Shown: positions 36,122 to 45,184 of the stretch, one piece after another
Layout of the letters: each line of letters starts with the position of its first letter
Numbering within the stretch: position 1 is the first letter of the stretch
Origin: CBDHDJ01 sp965261645
GTDB taxonomy: Bacteria; Pseudomonadota; Alphaproteobacteria; SHVV01
Assembly: GCA_965261645.1 (NCBI GenBank)
Contig: CBDHDJ010000004.1
Coordinates: 124,001 to 188,000, forward strand
DNA: 64,000 nt
Direction of reading: 5' to 3'
Program-made: the position numbers and the translations under genes
The notes under the pieces: model-generated
Told to the model about the DNA's origin: nothing
The model's database searches: none
What the model saw: only the letters and a program-made list of their open reading frames with translations

Positions 36122-37225
36122 TCAAGACGTTGGCGTGACGTCCTCGGCCCCTTCGGCCAACGGAAAAAAGACGGTAAATCGAGTGCCCTGTCCCACCGTA
36201 CTCTCGATCTTCAGCCGCCCGCGATGGCGATTCATGATGTGCTTGACGATGGCGAGGCCGAGGCCGGTGCCGCCGAGCTCGCGCGAACGGCTCTTGTCGA
36301 TCCGGTAAAACCGTTCGGTCAGTCGCGGGATGTCCTCCGGTGCGATGCCTTCGCCCGAGTCTTCGAAGGCCACCGCGATGCCCGAGCCGCCCACATCGGG
36401 AATGTGCTCGACCTGCTCGGCAATGACGCGAACGGCGCTGTCGGGCGCACCGTACTTCACCCCATTATCGAGGAGATTGTGGACGACCTGCGTTATCTCG
36501 TCGCGATCGCCAAGCACCTCGGGCAGATGATCGGGGTGCCGGAGTTCAATCGCCACGCCCCGGTCCTCTGCCTGCTGCAACAGAACCTTGGCCACCTCGT
36601 CCAGAATCTGGCCGACATCGACCCGGTCGCTCGGCGGAACGTGTTCGTTGATCTCGACATGCGACAACGAGAGCAGATCCTCCACCAGCCGCGTCATGCG
36701 CCGCGCCTCGCGGTCCATGATGTCGAGGAAGCGCTCCCGTGCGCTGGCATCATCGCGTGCCGCCTCCCTGAGCGTCTCGATGAAGCCGATCAGCGAGGAC
36801 AGCGGCGAGCGCAGTTCGTGACTGACGTTGGAGACGAAATCGACGCGCATCTGCTCCGCGCTTTTGACGCGCGTCAGATCCCGCAGTACGAGGATGGCGG
36901 CCGCCCCGGTCACGTTGCTGGGCGGCAGGGCCGCGACATGGGCCTCGAAGCTGCGCGGCACCGGGACCGGCAGCTCGATTTCGACCCGCACTTCGGGCCC
37001 GTCGGCGAGGACCGCCATGACGGCATCGAGCGTGCCGGGGTGGCGCAACACCAACGCCAGATCGCGCCCGATGGCGGTCTCGGGGAAGATGTCGCGCGCC
37101 GGCTTATTGGTGAACAACACCTTGCGCTCGCTGTCGATGAGCACGATTCGGTCGGGCAGAAACTCAAGGAGTTCAAGCCCGATCGCACCGATTTGAGAAT
37201 CGTTGGTGGTGGCGCTTTCTGACAT
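36122..37225 (-). CDS. phoR: Phosphate regulon sensor histidine kinase PhoR (soluble form)
   Basis: 367 residues from MSESATTND at 37225. PAS-like domain (FLPDRIVLIDSERKVLFTNK) near residues 20-130, HisKA with FVSNVSHELRSPLSSL near 140 (phospho-His), HATPase boxes HNLLDNGVKYG, FEDSGEGIAPED and GGTGLGLAIVK. No hydrophobic segment is seen at the N-terminus, unlike the usual membrane-anchored PhoR; the open frame extends upstream to 37420 but that part is not membrane-like. Located just before pstS on the same strand, so partner of PhoB. Confidence 0.9.
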   Translation of the reverse strand: MSESATTNDSQIGAIGLELLEFLPDRIVLIDSERKVLFTNKPARDIFPETAIGRDLALVLRHPGTLDAVMAVLADGPEVRVEIELPVPVPRSFEAHVAALPPSNVTGAAAILVLRDLTRVKSAEQMRVDFVSNVSHELRSPLSSLIGFIETLREAARDDASARERFLDIMDREARRMTRLVEDLLSLSHVEINEHVPPSDRVDVGQILDEVAKVLLQQAEDRGVAIELRHPDHLPEVLGDRDEITQVVHNLLDNGVKYGAPDSAVRVIAEQVEHIPDVGGSGIAVAFEDSGEGIAPEDIPRLTERFYRIDKSRSRELGGTGLGLAIVKHIMNRHRGRLKIESTVGQGTRFTVFFPLAEGAEDVTPTS

Positions 37226-37331
37226 CGCAGGAGGTGTCGCTTCTCGCTCGGGAACTCTCCCTACTCGTCCTAGCCTAGCGCAATTTCCAGTCCGCGTGCC
37301 ACACAGGCGATGGCGGCGCGGCCGAGACCGA

Positions 37332-38597
37332 TCACGATGCCCCGGCCTCCGCATCGCGGCTCGGCTTGGCGTCGGCGGTGCGGCTGTAGACGGCCAGGGC
37401 CAACGCCACAATGGCCGCAACGAAGGCGAACATCCACCGGTAGCCGGTGGCCGCTACCAAGCCATCGGGCTGCAGGAAGGCGCCGACGATCGGCCCGGTG
37501 ACCATCTGCATGAACGCGATGCCGAGAAACGTCGCCGCCGCGAGCATGGTCATCCCGCGCCCCACCAGGCGGTCGGGAAAGATGGTCCGGCCATGGGCAA
37601 AAGCGACGACGCTGAAACCGTTGAAAAGGCCGAGCAGCGCGAACAACACGGTCACCAACCACAGCGCCGGTTGGGGTAGAGCGGCGAGAAGCCCGAGCAC
37701 GATCACCACCGCGGTGCCACCCGCCAGCGCCACGCCCTTGCGCGTATCGAAGACCCGATCGAGCGGCCCGAAGCCGAAGTACCCGGTCGCCAGCGTCACG
37801 GTCATGACAGCCAACACATCGCCCCGGTCCGTGACGCCAAGGCCATGCACGTCGTGCAGATATGGCCCGCCCCACAAGCCCAGCACGGCCAGCACGCTCG
37901 AGTAACCGACGAAGCTGATGAGCACCATCACCGGAAGCCGGGGATTGAGCAGCACCTCGCCCACGCCGCGAAAGACCTTGCCGATGCCTTCGACCTCGCG
38001 CTCGTGATAGGCATGGCCGGGCGGCGCGTCGCGGACGATGAGATAGCCGATGACAGACGCAAGCACCGTAATCGCCGCCATGGCGACGAACGAATCGCGC
38101 CAGCCGATGGCGTCCACGGCCACGGAGAACGGTGTCGTCGCCAGGAAATTGCCAAACACGCCGACCCCGGCCGACACACCGAACACGGTGGCGAAATAGC
38201 GCGGCGGGAACCAGCGGGTGGCCAGCACCATGGCGCCCATGAGGACGCCCGCACATCCGACGCCCAGCAGGATCCGGCCGCCGGTGAGTTCGAACATCCC
38301 ATCGGCCGCGGCAAACAGGAGCGATCCCGCCGCCGCAAAGATCATCATGCCGGGGATGGTGATCCGCGTGCCGATGCGGTCGAGCATCATCCCGATGGGG
38401 ATCTGCGTGAGCGCGTAGGCGGCGAAGAAAACACCCGTCAGAACGCCCATCGCCTCCGACGAAATGGTGAGCTCGCTCATCAGGTTGGGCGCGATCACGG
38501 CGTTGGTGACGCGGTGGAAGTTGCTGACCAGGTAAATCGGGATGAGCCCGATGAGGACGACGATCGCGCGGCGAAGTTGTGACGATTGTGAGGTCAT
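37332..38597 (-). CDS. MFS transporter (paralogue of the one at 18 kb)
   Basis: 421 residues from MTSQSSQLRRA. About 12 membrane spans; SNFHRVTNAVIAPNLMSELT and GMMLDRIGTRITIPG match the transporter at 18046-19314 almost segment by segment, including the cytoplasmic loop HAYHEREVEG and a C-terminal YSRTADAKPS. Substrate unknown. It ends 106 bases from the phoR start and begins 54 bases after the D-aminoacylase stop, so it may export or import a compound linked to that enzyme. Confidence 0.88.
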   Translation of the reverse strand: MTSQSSQLRRAIVVLIGLIPIYLVSNFHRVTNAVIAPNLMSELTISSEAMGVLTGVFFAAYALTQIPIGMMLDRIGTRITIPGMMIFAAAGSLLFAAADGMFELTGGRILLGVGCAGVLMGAMVLATRWFPPRYFATVFGVSAGVGVFGNFLATTPFSVAVDAIGWRDSFVAMAAITVLASVIGYLIVRDAPPGHAYHEREVEGIGKVFRGVGEVLLNPRLPVMVLISFVGYSSVLAVLGLWGGPYLHDVHGLGVTDRGDVLAVMTVTLATGYFGFGPLDRVFDTRKGVALAGGTAVVIVLGLLAALPQPALWLVTVLFALLGLFNGFSVVAFAHGRTIFPDRLVGRGMTMLAAATFLGIAFMQMVTGPIVGAFLQPDGLVAATGYRWMFAFVAAIVALALAVYSRTADAKPSRDAEAGAS

Positions 38598-38651
38598 ACC
38601 GGCGATGATCGAGGTCGCGCGCGCGGGCCGCACCGCGGCCCGGCCCGGAAG

Positions 38652-40325
38652 TCAGGAGCGCAGGACCTCCCCGGCGGCGGCGCCCGTCAGCGCGCCGTCC
38701 GCGTAAGTGATCTCGCCGTTGACGATGGTGTATTCGACGCCATGCGAGGGCATCACCATGCGCTTGGTGCCGCCGGGAAAGTCGTAGCGCCGTTCGCCGC
38801 GCCGCGCCGAGCCGACGGTGGCCGGATCGAAGATCGCCACGTCCGCCGCGAAGCCGGGCTGCAAACGGCCGCGGCCTTTGATGCCGAACAGCTCCGCGGG
38901 CTCCGATGTCAGGCGCTGAATGGCCCGCTCGAGCGGCATCACCTGGTGTTCGCGCACCCAGGTGCCGAGCACATAGGTCGGGTAACCGCAATCGCTCAAC
39001 ATATCGACATGGGCGCCGCCGTCGCCCAGCCCCATCACGACGGAGGGGTGGTTCAGGAGCTCGCTCATCTTATCGACCCGCGAATTGAACGTGGACATGG
39101 TGAACTCGACGCCGAGATCATCATCGAGCACGAGGTCGAGAAACGCATCGACGTTATCCTTGCCCTGCCGCCGTGCGATGTCGGCGATCGACTGGCCCTC
39201 CAACGCCTGCAAGCTGGGCGCGCGAACCTCGTGCACGGTGATGCGTTCCCAATTCGCGAAATTGATCGGGCTCTTCAACTCCTCACGGAAGGCATTGCGA
39301 AACGCAGGATCGGCATAGGCCGCCGCCTGGGCCTCTTTCGATTGGTCGACAAAAAGCCGGTTCCAGGACGGAAACGCCGAGAACGCAAAGGGATTGCGCA
39401 TGTTGAGCTCGCGCGTGAGCGGCTTCGCCAGGGTTTGGGGGCGCGCGCCACGGCGCAACAGGGGTTCGGCCTTACGCAATGTGTCAGTCGCCGCATCGGG
39501 CAGATCGTCACGGTCAAAGACCACAAGAAACGTCACCGGCCGGCCGCTGTCGCTCAGCAGGAAATCGAGCAGGTCGTATTCCTCGTCGTCGAGCACGGAA
39601 ATCTTTCGCGTCAGGGCGATCTCGATCGTGCCCTTGCCCCGCTCCTTCAGCACGTTGGCGCAGGCCTTCAACTCATGGCGCCCTGCCCGGCGGCAAGCGA
39701 GCGGCCGCCCCTCGAACCCGACATGCTGGTTCAGGATCGTCGTGGAAAAGCCGAGTGCGCCGGCGTCGATCGCGGCGGCCATCAGCGTCTTGATCTCCGC
39801 CGTCTCCTCGGGCGTCGCTTCGCGCTCCAGCGAGGCCTCGCCCATCACGTAATGGCGAAACGGCGTGAGTGGCGCGAGGAAGCCCAGGTTGACCGCCGGC
39901 CCCCGGCGGGCGGCGGCGTCCATAAACTCGGGGAACGTTTCCCACTCCCACGTGATGCCCTGCTCCAGCACGTCGAACGGAATGGCCTCGACGTTGACCA
40001 GGTCGCGCATCGCAATCTCGCGTGTTTTTTTCCGGCAGGGCGCGATGCCGACCCCGCAGTTGCCCATGACGACGCTGGTGACGCCGTGCCACGACGATGG
40101 CGTGACCGCACCGTCCCAGCAGATCTGCGCATCGTAATGGGTATGCGGATCGACGAAGCCGGGCGCGACGACGCGGCCCTCGGCGTCGATCACCTTGTCC
40201 GCGCCGTCGGTGATCTTGCCGATCTCGGCGATCTTACCCGCGGCGAGCGCGACATCCGCGCGGCGCCCGGGCGATCCCGAGCCGTCGACCACGGTGCCGT
40301 TCTTGATCAGGAGGTCGTACGCCAT
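38652..40325 (-). CDS. N-acyl-D-amino-acid deacylase-family amidohydrolase
   Basis: 557 residues of the D-aminoacylase/dihydroorotase-like superfamily. Metal site: FVDPHTHYDAQICWD near residue 60 (HxH), GNCGVGIAPC near 98 and late GLGDGGAHVDMLSD near 410 (Asp, His). Hydrolyses N-acyl-D-amino acids or related cyclic amides; several paralogues of unknown substrate share the fold. Shares the strand with the MFS transporter 54 bases downstream. The dgcN-dgcA pair elsewhere in the window also handles a D-amino acid, but no link is shown. Confidence 0.88.
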   Translation of the reverse strand: MAYDLLIKNGTVVDGSGSPGRRADVALAAGKIAEIGKITDGADKVIDAEGRVVAPGFVDPHTHYDAQICWDGAVTPSSWHGVTSVVMGNCGVGIAPCRKKTREIAMRDLVNVEAIPFDVLEQGITWEWETFPEFMDAAARRGPAVNLGFLAPLTPFRHYVMGEASLEREATPEETAEIKTLMAAAIDAGALGFSTTILNQHVGFEGRPLACRRAGRHELKACANVLKERGKGTIEIALTRKISVLDDEEYDLLDFLLSDSGRPVTFLVVFDRDDLPDAATDTLRKAEPLLRRGARPQTLAKPLTRELNMRNPFAFSAFPSWNRLFVDQSKEAQAAAYADPAFRNAFREELKSPINFANWERITVHEVRAPSLQALEGQSIADIARRQGKDNVDAFLDLVLDDDLGVEFTMSTFNSRVDKMSELLNHPSVVMGLGDGGAHVDMLSDCGYPTYVLGTWVREHQVMPLERAIQRLTSEPAELFGIKGRGRLQPGFAADVAIFDPATVGSARRGERRYDFPGGTKRMVMPSHGVEYTIVNGEITYADGALTGAAAGEVLRS

Positions 40326-40427
40326 TTGAAGGTCTTCCCCGCGGAGGTGCTTAGGCAGACGTTAATGCGGAAAGCTCCGCCCCAGCAAGGCCGTATTCCT
40401 TGTCGCTGTTTCGCCAGCCCGCCGATG

Positions 40428-40799
40428 CTAGGGCCTTAGCGGCGCGTTTTCGGGCTCGGCTTTGGCGTCCTCCTCCCGGGACGGCAGGTGCCGGTTGCCC
40501 CAAACATGCATGGCGCCGAAGAAGGCATCGAGGTCCTTGGCCTTGCTGGTTGCCGTATATTCGACGCGGGGCGGTACCTCCGCGAAAATCCGGCGTGCCA
40601 CGAGCCCGTCGACCTCGAGCTCGCGCAGCTGTTTCGTCAGCATGGTCTGGGTGATGCCCCCGATCCGGCGCTGGAGCTCGTTGAAGCGGGTCGTTCCGCC
40701 GAATATCAGCTGGCGCAGAATGAGCAACTTCCATTTACCGCCGATCATGCGAACGACATCTTCAACCCGGCAGGTCGCCTCGTTCGGGGCATCGCTCAT
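40428..40799 (-). CDS. HxlR-family transcriptional regulator
   Basis: 123 residues; MSDAPNEATCRVEDVVRMIG, then GGKWKLLILRQLIFGGTTRF as the first helices, RIGGITQTMLTKQLRELEVDG as the recognition helix and wing VPPRVEYTAT. A single Cys at residue 10 is at the usual redox/quinone-sensing position of the family. Divergent from the broken GST at 40929, so it once regulated that gene by standard logic. Confidence 0.86.
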   Translation of the reverse strand: MSDAPNEATCRVEDVVRMIGGKWKLLILRQLIFGGTTRFNELQRRIGGITQTMLTKQLRELEVDGLVARRIFAEVPPRVEYTATSKAKDLDAFFGAMHVWGNRHLPSREEDAKAEPENAPLRP

Positions 40800-40928
40800 G
40801 GTTGTCGGCCCTTCACGCTCTAATTTTCATTGTTAGTACGAAAGTTCTGCCTACTTGTGAAATCCAAGCCAAACGTACACGATCGAACGGCCACCGTCGA
40901 TCACATCGGCCTGTCATGAGGTGCTGCG

Positions 40929-41550
40929 ATGAAGCTCTACCATCAACCCTGGTCCCCCAACTGCCAAAAGGTGCTGATCGCCATCTAACGAGCTGGGCGC
41001 TGCCGATGACGTGGAGATCGTTCCCTACAATCCCGTCGAGCGGCGCGAGGAGCGGTTCCTCGCCCTCAACCCGGCGCACAAGGTGCCGGTGTTCGTCGAT
41101 GGCGACGCCGTCGTTTGGGAATCGGCGGCGATCGTTCTCCATTTGGCGACAAAATACGGCGCCTTGCTGCCGGAGAGTGCGGCGGACCGCGGCCTGGCGA
41201 CCACGCTCCTCTATTACGAGAGCTGCAATATCGCGCCGACGATCGGCGGCGAGGGACTGTTCGGTGAGTTGTTCCGGCCCGAAGATGAGCAGGATGCCGC
41301 CTTCATCGCGCGGATGAGCGAGCGGCTCGCTCGCCGACTCGAGGTTCTCGACCAACTGCTCGCGGATGGCCGCGATTATTTTGCGCGGAGCTTTTCGGTG
41401 GCCGACATTCAGCTTTACCCGGGCATGAGCAAGGTCGTGGCGCTCGACGAACCCGAGTCATCGGCCGCGCTCAAGGCGTGGGCGGCGCGGGTCGGTGCGC
41501 GCCCCGCCGTGAGGAAGGTCTACGAAGAGGTGGCCGCTGCCGGCGGTTAG
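40929..41550 (+). pseudogene. Glutathione S-transferase, frameshifted near residue 20
   Basis: MKLYHQPWSPNCQKVLIAI starts at 40929, then TAACGAG at 40986-40992 where TACGAG is expected; one extra A at 40987-40988 makes a stop and shifts frame. Downstream the correct frame resumes (ELGAADDVEIVPYNPVERRE) and runs to 41550 with HKVPVFVDGDAVVWESAAI (thioredoxin-fold cis-Pro region) and C-terminal helices. The downstream portion alone could be made from a GTG at 41011 but lacks the catalytic N-terminus. Divergent from HxlR. Confidence 0.8.
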
Positions 41551-41643
41551 CTCGACGGTCCAGCTTGGGCCGCGCTCGCCGCTGTCGTGATTTAGCGCGG
41601 CTGAGGCAACGCGCGATGCCCACGGCCTCAACGCGGCGTATTC

Positions 41644-41898
41644 CTAGTGGCGATAGCGCCGGTGAGCGCGGCGATAGCGATAGCCGTAGTTGTACACATA
41701 TCGCGGGCGGTCATACCCGGAGCGATATCGAGACTCTTGATAGGGGACGTAGCTTTGGCGGCCGTCATAGGCTTGTGACCCGCTATAGCGGTACGGTACG
41801 CGCGTGTAGTGAACCTGGCATGCGCCGAGCACCAGCGCGGCCAGGATGAGGATGAAAGCCACTCCGCTCGCTCGCCATTTCCTTTCGCCCTGCATCAT
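41644..41898 (-). CDS. Small Tyr/Arg-rich lipoprotein
   Basis: 84 residues. Signal peptide with lipobox (LVLGAC), then a short, strongly Tyr- and Arg-rich tail (SRYRSGYDRPRYVYNYGYRY) ending in HRRYRH. Likely an envelope lipoprotein of unknown role; such low-complexity lipoproteins are often species-specific. Good RBS-like GGAGA upstream at the start. Confidence 0.6.
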   Translation of the reverse strand: MMQGERKWRASGVAFILILAALVLGACQVHYTRVPYRYSGSQAYDGRQSYVPYQESRYRSGYDRPRYVYNYGYRYRRAHRRYRH

Positions 41899-42150
41899 CG
41901 AATGTCTCCTTCAAGACGGTGCCTCCGGATGGCGGCAACAGACCGGCGCGGGCCGATCCTTCCGCTTCGGGGTCGCGTTCGGAATCTACGAGGAGAGATA
42001 AGCAGCGCCGACGCGATGTGAATTCACCGCTGCTACACAATTCCGTGACAGTCGCAGCCGCGGGGCGGCGGCGCGACTTGCCTGCCCGCGCTCAACATCG
42101 ATTAAAGCGTTCGGAACGGCGGCGGGTCGAAAATGATGCGTGTCAGCGCC

Positions 42151-42343
42151 ACCAGACCGAGGCCGAGATCATGGAAGGCCTGAGCGAAGGCGAGGAGATC
42201 CTCCTTCACCCCTCGCACCGGGTAGCGGATGGCGTACGCATCGCGCCGCGCTCGTGATCGCGGTATTCTCCCGACGGGGCGAGCGAAAACGGGCGGCCGA
42301 GGACTATGTCGTGAGCGCTGCGGAGCTTGCCGGGCAGGGGTCC
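42151..42343 (+). repeat. 193-bp direct repeat, copy 1 (tail of an efflux adaptor gene)
   Basis: Nearly identical to 44285-44477 (about 7 mismatches by eye, no gaps). Its first 107 bases encode the end of a periplasmic adaptor of the HlyD type: EIMEGLSEGEEILLHPSH, then RVADGVRIAPRS and a TGA at 42255. The upstream body of the gene is absent. It lies in a 460-bp gap (41899-42358) with no other gene seen. Confidence 0.85.
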
Positions 42344-42358
42344 TTCAGCGGACGCCCA

Positions 42359-43162
42359 TTATTCCTCATCGGCGATCCAGATGTTCTCGATCGGGCTGCG
42401 CAGCCGGTCGAGGTCGGTGAGAAGCGAGATGATGCGCGGCCGCAGCGTGGACCCGGCCCCCAAGAAGAGGCGGCCGTTCGGCGTGTAGATGTCACGCGAG
42501 AGGATAGCGTTTGCGGGGATCTTGTTGACCGAACAGCGGCGCTCGTCGGGATAGGCCGCGGAGACGACGGGGGGGCTCTTGCTGCGGCCTCTCGCTGTTG
42601 CCGTCCGCGTCACGCCGCGCAGAAGCGGCGCCTTCGCACGGCCACGGAAAACGCTTGGTGCGGGGTCCTCCTCGCTTTCCGCTTTGGGCGCCCCAGCGAC
42701 ATGATCGAGCGCCGATTCGACCTCCGCTTTCTCGTACATCGCCACCGGCTTGAGCCATTCGCGGGATTGCCCTTGCCCGAGCATCTGGTCCAGCCGCTCG
42801 GCCAACGTCTGTTTGGACACCGGCTTGATCAAGAACGCGTTGACGTCGAGCGCAAGGGCGGTATCAACTAGGTGTTTGTCGGAGTGCGCGGTCAGCATGG
42901 CGAACGGTGTCGCGCGCTCGATGCCATTTTGCCCGGTTCGCACGGCCTTGAGCAACTCGAGCCCGGGCATTTCCGGCATGTTGAAATCGGAGATGATGAG
43001 ATCGACGCCGTCCCGGAGGTGGCGGAGCGCCTCCTTACCATTGGCTGCCTGCAGAACGTTCGGGCTGCCGAAGTCCATCAGCAACCAGAGAACCGCCGAA
43101 CGGCTGTAGGTCACGTCATCAGCAAGCAGGATCGACCGACCCGATAATTCCACATGCGCCAT
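42359..43162 (-). CDS. CheY-like response regulator with a C-terminal extension
   Basis: 267 residues. Receiver domain: SILLADDVTYSRSAVLWLLM (acidic pair near residue 15), phospho-Asp in LIISDFNMPEMPG near 57, Thr in MLTAHSD near 92, Lys in FLIKPVSKQ near 113. The following 140 residues have no clear domain: a basic, proline-poor linker and a C-terminal segment SRDIYTPNGRLFLGAGSTLR that resembles the end of c-di-GMP-phosphodiesterase-type output modules. Begins 6 bases after the adenylate cyclase gene, so the two are likely one operon. Confidence 0.8.
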   Translation of the reverse strand: MAHVELSGRSILLADDVTYSRSAVLWLLMDFGSPNVLQAANGKEALRHLRDGVDLIISDFNMPEMPGLELLKAVRTGQNGIERATPFAMLTAHSDKHLVDTALALDVNAFLIKPVSKQTLAERLDQMLGQGQSREWLKPVAMYEKAEVESALDHVAGAPKAESEEDPAPSVFRGRAKAPLLRGVTRTATARGRSKSPPVVSAAYPDERRCSVNKIPANAILSRDIYTPNGRLFLGAGSTLRPRIISLLTDLDRLRSPIENIWIADEE

Positions 43163-43168
43163 GGTTGA

Positions 43169-44137
43169 CTAGTCCCTGTCCCGACGATCGTCGATGAAAT
43201 TCCGGAAGCGCGCAAATTCGGATTCCGCGGCAGCGACCTTGAGCCCGATACTCTTCCACTCAGCGCCCGCCGCCTCGCCCTTGTAGCGCCGCGTCGAGGA
43301 GCGGGCGATGACGAACAGGCCGGAAATCTTGGACAGATCGGTGATGATGTCCTCGGTCATGCCGTCGGCGAAATATTCCTGGTCCTTGTCGCCGGACATG
43401 TTGGCGAACGGCAACACGGCAATCGAGGGCTTGTCGGGCAGCGCGAAAGTCATCTCGTCCGTCGAAACCGGTTCAAAATCGGGCGCCCAGGGCTGCCACC
43501 AGGCAAGGCTGGCGCCGGCGATCACAACCACGACCGCCGCCGCAAGGGCCGGGAGCCGCCATTTCGCCGAAGAATTCGGAGGAGCCAGGGCATCGACGGA
43601 CGCCTCGCCCGGCTTCCGCATCCTATAAGCCCGCACCGGTTCGGCGATGTTTTTGACCTTCTGGCCGCCCAGATCGTCGAAGCTCAGAGCGAGGATTTTG
43701 CGCACCTGTTCGTAGACGCCGCCGGAAATGCAGATGCCGCCTGGCTCGGCCAGGCTTTCAAGGCGCGCTGCGATGTTCACCCCGTCGCCGTGGATGTCAT
43801 CCAGTTCCTCGACGATATCGCCGCTATTTATGCCCATGAGGAACAGCATGCGCCGATCCTCTGGCGTGTTGTCAGCCTGCGCCGCCAACAGCTTCTGCAT
43901 GTCGATGGCGCAGTTGACCGCGTCGGTCACGGAACCGAATCCCGCCAGGAACCCGTCGCCCGTGTGTTTGACGATGCGGCCCCTAATTTCCGCGATCTTG
44001 GGATCGATCACGTCGGTCCGAGCGGCCTTCCAGGCAGCAATGGTCGCGTTCTCGTCCGCCTCCATCAGGCGCGTGTAGCCCGCAACATCGGCGGCAAGGA
44101 TCGCGGCGAGCCTCCGGATGACACCGTCCACGGCCAT
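43169..44137 (-). CDS. Class III adenylate/guanylate cyclase, truncated C-terminal
   Basis: 322 residues. Cyclase domain at residues 1-170: LAADVAGYTRLMEADE (first metal Asp), KHTGDGFLAGF (second Asp), HGDGVNIAARLESLAEPGGI. A membrane span (LPALAAAVVVVIAGASLAWW) then FALPDKPSIAVLPFANMSGD and DGMTEDIITDLSKISGLFVI, the start of a TolB-like/AfsR-type output domain. Relatives run on to 550-650 residues; here it stops soon after, with a tail (WKSIGLKVAAAESEFARFRN) that is not from that domain. Probably deleted and fused. Confidence 0.8.
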   Translation of the reverse strand: MAVDGVIRRLAAILAADVAGYTRLMEADENATIAAWKAARTDVIDPKIAEIRGRIVKHTGDGFLAGFGSVTDAVNCAIDMQKLLAAQADNTPEDRRMLFLMGINSGDIVEELDDIHGDGVNIAARLESLAEPGGICISGGVYEQVRKILALSFDDLGGQKVKNIAEPVRAYRMRKPGEASVDALAPPNSSAKWRLPALAAAVVVVIAGASLAWWQPWAPDFEPVSTDEMTFALPDKPSIAVLPFANMSGDKDQEYFADGMTEDIITDLSKISGLFVIARSSTRRYKGEAAGAEWKSIGLKVAAAESEFARFRNFIDDRRDRD

Positions 44138-44284
44138 TCACTCCCCCGTCCAGGCAGCTGAGTTTAGCGAAGACAACCAATAAAGAGGAATTAGAACCGC
44201 GCGCCCTGGCTTGCGCTCAAACGTCCACCCCATCAGCAGCGGGCCTTCGACAAGATCATCATGTTGAACGGGTCTGGGGCGGCA

Positions 44285-44477
44285 ACCAGACCGAGGCCGA
44301 GATCATGGAGGGCCTGAGCGAAGGCGAGGAGATCCTCCTTCACCTCTCGCACCGGGTAGCGGATGGCGTACGCATCGCGCCGCGCTCGTGATCGCGGTGT
44401 TCTCCCGACGGGGCGAGGGGAAACGGGCGGCCGAGGACTATGTCGTGAACGCTGCGGAGCTTGCCGGGTAGGGGTCC
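44285..44477 (+). repeat. 193-bp direct repeat, copy 2
   Basis: Second copy of the sequence at 42151-42343, 2134 bp apart, same orientation. It again encodes EIMEGLSEGEEILLHLSH, RVADGVRIAPRS and stop, without the rest of an adaptor gene. The copies flank the cyclase/response-regulator pair. In the surrounding gap (44138-44564) no other gene is evident. Confidence 0.85.
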
Positions 44478-44564
44478 GTCGGGCGACGGGGAAGGGGGTG
44501 TCGCTCCGGCCGATCCGTCGGGGTAAGATTTCCCCATCGTGCGGATGATGGAAGGGAAAGCGGC

Positions 44565-44936
44565 ATGATCGGATTCATTACCGTAGGCACCAACGATGTG
44601 GAGCGCGCCGGGGCGTTTTACGATGCGCTTCTCTCGGAGATCGGCGCGAAACGGACCTCGGACGCCGCAAATTTTATCCAGTGGGAAGCCGCGTCAGGGG
44701 AGGCGGCGCTCGCCGTGATCACGCCGTTCGACGGAAGCCCGGCAACGCGGGGCAACGGCACCATGATCGGGCCCGCCGTGGACAGTCACGCAACGGTCGT
44801 TGCCCTCCATGCCAAGGCGCTCGAGCTCGGGGCGGCGGACGAGGGGCCGCCTGGCCCGCGCGGGTCCGGCGGCTTCTACGGCGGCTATTTCAGGGACCTC
44901 GACGGCAACAAGCTGGTGTTCTTCGCCATGAGCTAG
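44565..44936 (+). CDS. VOC-family (glyoxalase-like) protein
   Basis: 123 residues, MIGFITVGTNDVERAGAFYD at the start and GGYFRDLDGNKLVFFAMS at the end; one vicinal-oxygen-chelate domain. The early metal His is replaced by Thr (TVGTND), so metal-dependent catalysis is uncertain. Stands alone, with a start preceded by GGAAGGG-like bases. Substrate unknown. Confidence 0.82.
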   Translation: MIGFITVGTNDVERAGAFYDALLSEIGAKRTSDAANFIQWEAASGEAALAVITPFDGSPATRGNGTMIGPAVDSHATVVALHAKALELGAADEGPPGPRGSGGFYGGYFRDLDGNKLVFFAMS

Positions 44937-45184
44937 CGGTCCGGAGACGCGCGGCGGGCAGCGCTCAAACGGCTCAAGAATTTGATCAATGATGGGCGGA
45001 CCTGGCGGTTGGTGAGCGCATCGGAGATACACCGGGAATTAGCATTGGGGAAGGCCGACAGGAGGTTGACCACCCCGTCGTCACCAATCCTGTTGACACC
45101 TTCGACGCCGCTCGGGTCTTCGAGCCGGTTGCGGGTCTTCCCCGGTTTCCCACCACTATCGTGGCGCCGAAGAGGCGGCCGTGC

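Noticed and set aside
37270..38991. 573-residue minus-strand reading frame
   Set aside because: Out of frame with the MFS transporter on the same strand; Arg/Gly/Ala-rich, without membrane spans or motifs.
38742..40439. 565-residue plus-strand reading frame
   Set aside because: Antisense shadow of the D-aminoacylase gene; no recognisable domain.
42151..42343. Repeat as an insertion sequence
   Set aside because: It has no terminal inverted repeats or transposase, and encodes the end of an adaptor gene; treated as duplicated host sequence.
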